Assembly (NCBI RefSeq): GCF_005153485.1
Contig: NZ_CP039740.1
Location: 3,971,001-4,035,000 of the forward strand
Direction: 5' to 3'
Source: Pseudolabrys sp. FHR47
GTDB taxonomy: Bacteria; Pseudomonadota; Alphaproteobacteria; Rhizobiales; Xanthobacteraceae
DNA: 64,000 bases
The notes under the pieces are model-generated. The model searched no databases and was not told the origin of the DNA. It saw nothing but the letters and a program-made list of their open reading frames with translations. Shown here piece after piece: positions 58,678-64,000 of the stretch (position 1 is the stretch's first letter; each line of letters opens with the position of its first letter). The translations under genes were made by a program, and so were the position numbers.

Positions 58678-60687
58678 TCAGTAGGCGTAGACCGTGACGA
58701 CGTGCAGCATCAGCAGCACCGGCATCGGCCAGAACGTAAGTATGTGAAGCCAGACCAGCGCGGCGCGTGGCGACGCCCTGCCGTTCGATAGCAACTTGTG
58801 CTCCTGCGCGGTGATGACGCCGGTGATGCTGCCGATGACGGCCACGGCGAGAAACGTCGCCATCAGCCAGAAATTCAGATTGTTGCCGAGGCGGAAGCCG
58901 GTGTGCATGAACAGCACGCCGAGCGCGGCGGTACCAATGACGGCATGGACGATGCGCCAGAACTTGTAGTGCCCCAGCCATCTGGCCTTGAGGCGCTTGC
59001 GCACCGACAAGAAGGCGATGATCCCCGACAGGCCGAGCAGCGTGAAGCCCGTCACCTGTTTCCAGTCGCCGTCGAGCCAGAAACGGTCGATGCCCAGGCC
59101 CTGCTGCATGCTGCGCGAATAGGGCCAGGGCGGCGCGAACCAGGCGACGAGCGCCGCCAGCACGGCGAGCACCGAAACCACGCCGATGGTCCGCGCGCCG
59201 AACACCGGCTCGTATTGCTTCTGCTCGCCGAGAATCTCCAGCAGCAGCGGCCGGCAGGTGCCGCAGACTGTCGACGCATTAGTCTCCTGCATCAGGCCTT
59301 CGACGGTCGTCGCGCCGAGACGCATCGCCTCGCCGAGCTGGCCGCGCGTCACGCCGGTGCAATTGCAGACCGTCGCCGCGGCTGGCCATTGCGCCGCCGA
59401 TTTCGGCGCGATGACCGGATAAAGAATGCCGGAGCTGCGGAAGCGATAGAACTGCCAGGGCCAGACGAAAGCGTGGTCGCGCACCGCCTGCTGGATACGG
59501 TTGACCTCCGGCCAGTCGCCGACCGCCATGGCGCCGACCAGACGGCCGCGGCGAAAGATGAGCCGGCGATAGGCCTTGCCATCGGCCGCCTGCCAGACCA
59601 CGGAGGACAGATCGAGCCGCTGGTCGATCTGCTCGATATCGCCCATGCTGAAGACGTCGGTGCCGACAATCTTGAGCTTCGTGGTCGGAACCGAGCCGCG
59701 ATAGCTCGCCTTGCCGCCGGCCACGCAAGCCGCGGCCACCGCCGCCTGCTCGAGCCCCGGTGCAACCAGGCCGTAAATGTTGCCATCATGTTCGGCGCAT
59801 TCGCCGGCTGCATAAATGGCTGGATCGCTGGTGCGCATCGCATCGTCGACAGTGATGCCGCGGCCGACAACGATACCGGCGTTGCGCGCCAGTTCGATAT
59901 TCGGACGAATGCCGGTGCAGATGATGACCGTGTCGCAATCGATGGCTTCGCCGTTGGCCAGCACCACGCGTTCGACGCGGCCCGCACCTTCGATCGCCTT
60001 GACCGAATTGCCGGTACGCACGCCGATGCCCATGCCGACGATCTGCTTCTCGAGCAGCGTGCCACCCGCTTTGTCGAGCTGGCGCGCCATCAAATGGCTC
60101 TCGTGCTCGACGACGACGGTTTCCACCCTGCGCAGCGCCATGCCGCGCGCGGCCTCGAGGCCGAGCAAGCCGCCGCCGATCACCACCGTGCGGCGCGAGC
60201 GTAGGCTGCGCGCCACCAGAAGCTCGACGTCATCGAAATTGCGGAACCGATAGACGCCGACCAGATCGCGTCCCGGGATCGGCGGGATATGCGCATGCGA
60301 GCCGAGGCAGAGGACGAGTTTGGAATAGGCGAAGCTGCGGCCGAGATTGTTGGTGACGGTTTTCGCATCACGATCGATCGCGACCACCGTTTGTCCGGTG
60401 TATTGCGTCACGCGGGCCTTCGGCGGAAACAGATTCGGCTGATAGACAATGCCGATCTGCACCTCGCCGGCGAGAAAGGGCGTGAGCTTAAGTCGGTTGT
60501 AGGGTTTCCAGCGCTCGGCATTGAACTGGATGACGGCAATGTCGCGTCGGGCCAGGTCCTGCGCGACACGCAGCCCCGCAGGGCCGCCACCGACCACGAT
60601 GACCGGCGCATCAGAATGCGGATGCACGCGTTCAGGCATCACCGCGAGGGCGCCGACTTCTGAACTGTCGTGGCTGGGAAGTTTCAT
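58678..60687 (-). CDS. Flavoprotein/[2Fe-2S] reductase fused to a di-heme cytochrome b-like membrane domain
   Basis: A 669-residue fusion. Residues about 25-420 form a NirB-like NAD(P)H/FAD reductase: VIVVGGGPAGLRVAQDLA, TVVIGGGLLGLEAARGMALR and AIYAAGECAEHDG. Residues about 440-490 form a BFD-like [2Fe-2S] domain (VCNCTGV and TVCGTCRPLL). The rest has five hydrophobic helices; helix 3 has two His 14 residues apart (about 581 and 595) and helix 5 another such pair (about 648 and 662), the pattern of two stacked b hemes across a membrane. It could take electrons from NAD(P)H and move them to the periplasmic side, toward the 11-heme cytochrome. The ATG at 60687 is used; an upstream TTG is in frame. 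Confidence 0.82.
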   Translation of the reverse strand: MKLPSHDSSEVGALAVMPERVHPHSDAPVIVVGGGPAGLRVAQDLARRDIAVIQFNAERWKPYNRLKLTPFLAGEVQIGIVYQPNLFPPKARVTQYTGQTVVAIDRDAKTVTNNLGRSFAYSKLVLCLGSHAHIPPIPGRDLVGVYRFRNFDDVELLVARSLRSRRTVVIGGGLLGLEAARGMALRRVETVVVEHESHLMARQLDKAGGTLLEKQIVGMGIGVRTGNSVKAIEGAGRVERVVLANGEAIDCDTVIICTGIRPNIELARNAGIVVGRGITVDDAMRTSDPAIYAAGECAEHDGNIYGLVAPGLEQAAVAAACVAGGKASYRGSVPTTKLKIVGTDVFSMGDIEQIDQRLDLSSVVWQAADGKAYRRLIFRRGRLVGAMAVGDWPEVNRIQQAVRDHAFVWPWQFYRFRSSGILYPVIAPKSAAQWPAAATVCNCTGVTRGQLGEAMRLGATTVEGLMQETNASTVCGTCRPLLLEILGEQKQYEPVFGARTIGVVSVLAVLAALVAWFAPPWPYSRSMQQGLGIDRFWLDGDWKQVTGFTLLGLSGIIAFLSVRKRLKARWLGHYKFWRIVHAVIGTAALGVLFMHTGFRLGNNLNFWLMATFLAVAVIGSITGVITAQEHKLLSNGRASPRAALVWLHILTFWPMPVLLMLHVVTVYAY

Positions 60688-60819
60688 CCTGCGTCGCCCC
60701 AAAGAAGTGCATCAAGGCGCGTCGGCCTCCGAGCCGAATTTCGCCTTCGCCGGCAACGCTGCCGACTTGATGCCCGCCGTTGGGCGATGCGCGCTCTTGG
60801 CGCGTAACGCGTTCAATTC

Positions 60820-60835
60820 AGCAAGGTTTGTGCCA
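60820..60835 (-). promoter_or_regulatory. Sigma-54 promoter of the flavocytochrome/globin/nasTS genes
   Basis: On the minus strand TGGCACAAACCTTGCT matches the -24/-12 consensus TGGCAC-N5-TTGCW exactly in the conserved positions. It lies about 133 bases upstream of the flavocytochrome start. The spacing between elements is the same as in the nitrate operon promoter at 53996-54012. Confidence 0.8.
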
Positions 60836-61041
60836 TGCACAAAACGCAGGCGGAGCCTGCTTCAAGCCCTTGGAATGGCTCCTGGTTTTGAATTGATAAA
60901 AACTGAGGCAGCGTCGCCGTCCGGCCAAGACCCTGGGCACATTGCGTAATCAGCGTGCACACAGCGCGCGGTTGGGAAAATTTGGGGCGAAGCGCGCTTC
61001 GGGTGCTTCAGGGATCGAAATATGTCAGAGCTGTGAATTCT

Positions 61042-61077
61042 TGTTGCAATGCACCGATTTTGATGTTGCAATGCACC
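61042..61077. repeat. Two 14-bp direct repeats, candidate activator sites
   Basis: TGTTGCAATGCACC occurs at 61042-61055 and 61064-61077, 22 bases apart (two helical turns). Each copy holds TGCA-A-TGCA symmetry and a TGCACC half-site like that of NtrC. They lie about 220-250 bases upstream of the sigma-54 promoter and 28 bases before the small plus-strand gene. Confidence 0.6.
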
Positions 61078-61104
61078 TGACTCGAATAGTCGGAGGGATC
61101 GACT

Positions 61105-61302
61105 ATGACGATCGCAAAACGCCTGCAGCGCCAAGCCGATACTTGTGCGCAGCTTGCCGCGGCGACTTACGACGAGGAAAGTCGCGAGCGTTACCTGCGG
61201 CTGGAACAGCTCTACCGGCATATGCTCGCCACGGATGGCGAGCCCGAGGTTCACCTGGCTGGCAACCTGAATTCCGAGCCAGCAGAGCGTCGGCTGAGTT
61301 GA
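61105..61302 (+). CDS. Small conserved-looking helical protein
   Basis: A 65-residue protein, MTIAKRLQRQADTCAQLAAA at the N-terminus and then YDEESRERYLRLEQLYRHML, largely helical and charged, with one Cys. GGAGGG lies nine bases before the ATG, which supports translation. Short proteins with this QADTCAQLA pattern occur in rhizobial genomes from memory, but no function is known to me. It faces the RidA gene, with 15 bases between the stops. Confidence 0.65.
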   Translation: MTIAKRLQRQADTCAQLAAATYDEESRERYLRLEQLYRHMLATDGEPEVHLAGNLNSEPAERRLS

Positions 61303-61317
61303 CCTGAGCGTTGTGCC

Positions 61318-61719
61318 TCAGCGCGACGGCACCACCGCCGTCGCCTCGATCTCGACCTTGGCGCGATCCTCGATCAGCGCCATAACGACAAACGCGGACA
61401 TCGCCGGAAAATTCTTGCCGAGAACGCGGCGGTAGGCTTCGCCGAGTTCCTTCTGCCGTGACACGTATTCGCGCTTGTCGGTGAGATACCAAGTCAGGCG
61501 CACCAGATGCTCCGGCCCGCCGCCTGCCTCCTTCAGAACCGCGACGATGTTCTTGAGCGCCTGCTCGACCTGCGCGACGAAATCGTCGCTGACGAGTTCG
61601 CACTTCTCGTTCCAGCCGATCTGGCCGGCAATAAAGACCTGCCGGCCTTCCGCCGCCACGCCATTGGCATAGCCCTTCGCCGGCGCCCAGCCCTGCGGAT
61701 GCAGAATGTCGATGGTCAT
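61318..61719 (-). CDS. RidA/YjgF family protein
   Basis: A 133-residue protein with the RidA layout: APAKGYANGV, VFIAGQIGWNEK, QVEQALKNIVAVLKEAGG, LVRLTWYLTDKREY and the C-terminal AKVEIEATAVVP. RidA proteins hydrolyse reactive enamines/imines; group members with catabolic genes act on ring-cleavage or amine intermediates. The usual catalytic Arg position near the end is replaced by AKVEIEA, typical of non-RidA subfamilies. It starts two bases before the stop of the aryl-CoA ligase gene, in the same operon. Confidence 0.88.
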   Translation of the reverse strand: MTIDILHPQGWAPAKGYANGVAAEGRQVFIAGQIGWNEKCELVSDDFVAQVEQALKNIVAVLKEAGGGPEHLVRLTWYLTDKREYVSRQKELGEAYRRVLGKNFPAMSAFVVMALIEDRAKVEIEATAVVPSR

Positions 61720-61721
61720 GG

Positions 61722-63353
61722 CTACTCCCGCAATCTGAAACGCTGGATCTTGCCGGTCTGCGTCTTCGGCAGAGCCTCGACGAAATTGACCGCGCGTGGG
61801 TATTTGTAAGGCGCGATGGTCGCCTTGACGTGGTCCTGCAATTTCTTGCGGCACAGGTCATCGGCTTCGACATTGGCCTTGAGGACGACATAGGCCGCGA
61901 CGATCTCGCCGCGTTCTTCATCGCGTTTGCCGATCACGGCACATTCGGCAACATCCGGATGCGACAGCAGTGCCGCTTCAACTTCCGGTCCCGCGATGTT
62001 GTAGCCGGCGGAGACGATCATATCGTCGGCGCGGGCGACGAAATGGAAGTAGCCATCCTCGTCCTGCACGAAAGTATCGCCGGTGATATTCCAGCCGTCG
62101 CGCACATAGCTGGTCTGGCGCTTGTCGGCAAGATAACGGCAACCGGTCGGGCCACGCACCGCCAGACGGCCAATCTCGCCGCGCGGCACTTCGTTCATCT
62201 TCTCGTCGACCACCTTGGCGACATAGCCGGTGACCGGCTTGCCGGTCGCGCCAGGCCGCGCCTCACCCATGCGGTTGGTAATGAAGATGTGCAGCATCTC
62301 GGTCGAACCGATCCCGTCAAGGATCGGTTTGCCGGTCTTCGTCGTCCATTGCTCGAATACCGGGCCCGGCAAGGTCTCGCCCGCCGACACCGCAATGCGC
62401 AGCGACGACAGGTCGGCACCTTTGTCCATCGCCGCCATCATGGCGCGATAGGCCGTCGGCGCGGTGAAGCAGATCGTCGCCTTATAGGTCTCGATGATCT
62501 GGATCATGTTCGGTGGCGAGGCATTCTCCAGCAATGTCGCGGCGGCGCCGAAACGCAACGGGAATATTGCCAATCCACCAAGGCCGAAAGTGAAGGCGAG
62601 CGGCGGCGAGCCGACGAAAACGTCCTCCGGCGTCACTTTCAGCACTTCGCGGGCATAGCCATCGGCAATCATCAGAATGTCGCGATGGAAATGCATGGTC
62701 GCCTTCGGCTCGCCCGTTGTGCCGGAGGTGAAACCAAGCAGCGCGACGTCGTCGCGGCCGGTTTTCACGGCGTCGAACTTCACCGGCTTGTCGAGCGCGA
62801 TGCGATCCAGCTCGGCATCGTGGTTCTGTGTGCCGTCGAAGGAGACCACCTGCTTGAGGAATTTGCTGGTCTTGGCGCAAGCAATCAGCTCGTCAGCGAT
62901 CCGGCTGTCGCAGAGCGCCAAGCCGATCTCGGCCTTGTCGACGATCTTGGTGAGTTCGCCGGCACGCAGCATCGGCATGGTGTTGACGACCACAGCGCCG
63001 GCCTTGGTCGCGGCCAGCCAGGCGGCGACCAGCGCCGGATTGTTGCCGGAACGGATCAGCACGCGATTGCCCGGCTTGACGCCGTAGTTCTCGACCAGCG
63101 CATGGGCAAGCCGGTTCGACCAGTCGGTCAGTTCCTTGTAGGTGCGGCGGCGGCCGTTACCGATGAGCGCAATGTGATCGCCGAAACCACGCTCGACCAT
63201 GCGGTCGGTGAGTTCGACCGCGGCATTGAGGTAGTCCGGATACTGGAATTCCGGCCGATCGAGCAGGATCTCCGGCCACAGATCGAAGGGAGGCAGATTA
63301 TCGCGCGTGAACGTGTCCACGTGCGCGGTAGGTCCGAGTTTGATCTGGGGCAT
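61722..63353 (-). CDS. Benzoate/aminobenzoate-CoA ligase-like AMP-forming enzyme
   Basis: A 543-residue adenylate-forming ligase. The P-loop-like motif is LGFTSGTTGEPKATMHFHRD, the A5 region is LDGIGSTEMLHIFITN, the A7 region RDGWNITGDTFVQDEDGYF, and the C-terminal catalytic Lys lies in LPKTQTGKIQRFRLRE. The sequence ADDMIVSAGYNIAGPEVEAAL fits the benzoate-CoA ligase family. It activates an aryl carboxylate (benzoate or 2-aminobenzoate are the nearest guesses) to its CoA ester. Together with RidA and an acyl-CoA dehydrogenase it resembles the 2-aminobenzoyl-CoA degradation clusters. Confidence 0.88.
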   Translation of the reverse strand: MPQIKLGPTAHVDTFTRDNLPPFDLWPEILLDRPEFQYPDYLNAAVELTDRMVERGFGDHIALIGNGRRRTYKELTDWSNRLAHALVENYGVKPGNRVLIRSGNNPALVAAWLAATKAGAVVVNTMPMLRAGELTKIVDKAEIGLALCDSRIADELIACAKTSKFLKQVVSFDGTQNHDAELDRIALDKPVKFDAVKTGRDDVALLGFTSGTTGEPKATMHFHRDILMIADGYAREVLKVTPEDVFVGSPPLAFTFGLGGLAIFPLRFGAAATLLENASPPNMIQIIETYKATICFTAPTAYRAMMAAMDKGADLSSLRIAVSAGETLPGPVFEQWTTKTGKPILDGIGSTEMLHIFITNRMGEARPGATGKPVTGYVAKVVDEKMNEVPRGEIGRLAVRGPTGCRYLADKRQTSYVRDGWNITGDTFVQDEDGYFHFVARADDMIVSAGYNIAGPEVEAALLSHPDVAECAVIGKRDEERGEIVAAYVVLKANVEADDLCRKKLQDHVKATIAPYKYPRAVNFVEALPKTQTGKIQRFRLRE

Positions 63354-63355
63354 TC

Positions 63356-64000
63356 TTAGCGCTCCGCCATTGAGGTGACTGCCCGGCTGATGATGATCTT
63401 CTGCACGTCCGACGCACCTTCGTAGATGCGCAGGGCGCGGATTTCGCGATACAGCGTCTCGACCGGATGTCCGGAACGAACGCCGTCACCGCCATGAATC
63501 TGCACGGCGGCGTCGATGACGCGCTGGGCGGACTCGGTTGCGTAAAGCTTGGCCATCGCCGCTTCGCGCGACACGCGCGCGGCGCCCATGTCCTTGGCCC
63601 ACGCCGCGCGATAAACCAGCAGCGCCGCGGCATCGATGTCGAGCGCCATGTCGGCGATGTGGCCCTGCACCATCTGCAGCTCGCCAAGCGGAGCACCGAA
63701 CAGATGACGCGAGCCGGCGCGACCCACGGTTTGGTCGAGGGCGCGACGGGCAAAGCCGAGCGCCGCGGCGCCGACCGTGGTGCGGAACACATCGAGAGTC
63801 GCCATCGCGATCTTAAAGCCATCGCCCGGCTTGCCGATCAGAGCCGATGCCGGCACGCGGCAGTTCTTGAAGGCAATGCGGGCGAGCGGATGCGGCGCGA
63901 TGACTTCGAGGCGCTCGGCAATCGACAGGCCGGGATTCGAGCCCTCGACGATGAAGGCCGACAGGCCCTTGGCGCCGGGCGCTTCACCCGTGCGTGCGAA
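63356..64000 (-). CDS. Acyl-CoA dehydrogenase, C-terminal part (cut by window edge)
   Basis: The frame runs off the right edge, leaving 214 C-terminal residues. Visible family blocks are [42 protein letters not shown] [20 protein letters not shown], and the C-terminal [19 protein letters not shown] then [15 protein letters not shown], which includes the FAD-contacting region. It would oxidise an acyl-CoA using FAD and electron transfer flavoprotein. The stop lies two bases before the CoA ligase start, so both belong to one operon. Confidence 0.92.
   Translation of the reverse strand, partial: FARTGEAPGAKGLSAFIVEGSNPGLSIAERLEVIAPHPLARIAFKNCRVPASALIGKPGDGFKIAMATLDVFRTTVGAAALGFARRALDQTVGRAGSRHLFGAPLGELQMVQGHIADMALDIDAAALLVYRAAWAKDMGAARVSREAAMAKLYATESAQRVIDAAVQIHGGDGVRSGHPVETLYREIRALRIYEGASDVQKIIISRAVTSMAER

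Larger units (their letters stand above)
60688..61104. other. Regulatory intergenic region between flavocytochrome and small-protein genes
   Basis: No credible gene is seen in these 417 bases; a 130-residue minus-strand frame crossing the next gene has no support. The region contains a sigma-54 promoter at 60820-60835 and two 14-bp direct repeats at 61042-61077, annotated separately. Confidence 0.6.

Noticed and set aside
60862..61254. A 130-residue minus-strand frame over the intergenic region and the small plus-strand gene
   Set aside because: No ribosome-binding site or family match, and the overlapping plus-strand gene has a strong GGAGGG site.
1..64000. CRISPR arrays, transposases, phage genes or rRNA
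   Set aside because: None were seen; the repeats found are single palindromic intergenic elements rather than regularly spaced arrays.

Overview
The window looks like chromosomal DNA of a GC-rich alphaproteobacterium, most likely Hyphomicrobiales/Rhizobiales of the Bradyrhizobium, Rhodopseudomonas or Xanthobacteraceae kind. This rests on the high GC content, the many transport operons built around a binding protein (Liv, Tct, TAXI-TRAP, nitrate ABC), palindromic intergenic repeats, and a NasS/NasT-type nitrate assimilation locus. No phage, transposase, integrase, CRISPR array or rRNA was seen. One tRNA (Arg, anticodon UCG) is present.

Layout. 1-4.75 kb: an LtrA-like protein cut by the window edge, an MgtC-like protein, small unknown proteins, an orphan solute-binding protein and a GMC oxidoreductase. 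5.1-7.1 kb: a stress-like group (HisKA_2 histidine kinase, a small membrane protein broken by an in-frame stop, a DUF3309-like peptide, a VIT-family protein), then a remnant of an SbmA/YddA-type transporter. 7.3-16.3 kb: an SDR, an RpiR regulator and a divergent Liv-type ABC operon that ends with an unusual third ATPase and an aldehyde dehydrogenase. 16.4-27.1 kb: the tRNA, then two sugar-isomerase-like TIM barrels, an enolase-superfamily enzyme, TctCBA, a DUF993 protein, a Gfo/Idh/MocA dehydrogenase, a TetR regulator and an EamA exporter. 27.2-37.1 kb: HyuB/HyuA, a DUF1445 protein, an oligogalacturonate-lyase-like propeller, a fused TRAP permease, a TAXI binding protein and an IclR regulator. 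37.4-40.5 kb: a phloretin/DAPG-hydrolase-like enzyme, an MFS carrier and an AraC regulator. 40.6-56.0 kb: a complete assimilatory nitrate locus (CysG, NasA, a CysJ-like reductase, NirA, an FAD reductase, the NrtABC-type transporter, then NasS and NasT). 56.1-60.7 kb: a globin, a Tll0287-like monoheme protein, an 11-heme cytochrome c and a flavoprotein fused to a cytochrome-b-like membrane domain. 61.1-64.0 kb: a small unknown protein, RidA, an aryl-CoA ligase and an acyl-CoA dehydrogenase cut by the right edge.

How it fits together. The nitrate operon reads leftward from a sigma-54-like promoter at about 54.0 kb. Its leader holds two tandem hexaloop hairpins followed by an intrinsic terminator, which is the arrangement expected for NasT (ANTAR) antitermination controlled by NasS. 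A second, near-perfect sigma-54 promoter at about 60.8 kb lies in front of the flavocytochrome / multiheme / globin genes, which read in the same direction into nasT-nasS. The redox group is therefore probably under the same nitrogen control as nitrate assimilation. It is the most novel-looking part of the window: it could carry NAD(P)H electrons across the membrane to a periplasmic multiheme protein, perhaps for nitrite or NO handling. That function is inference.
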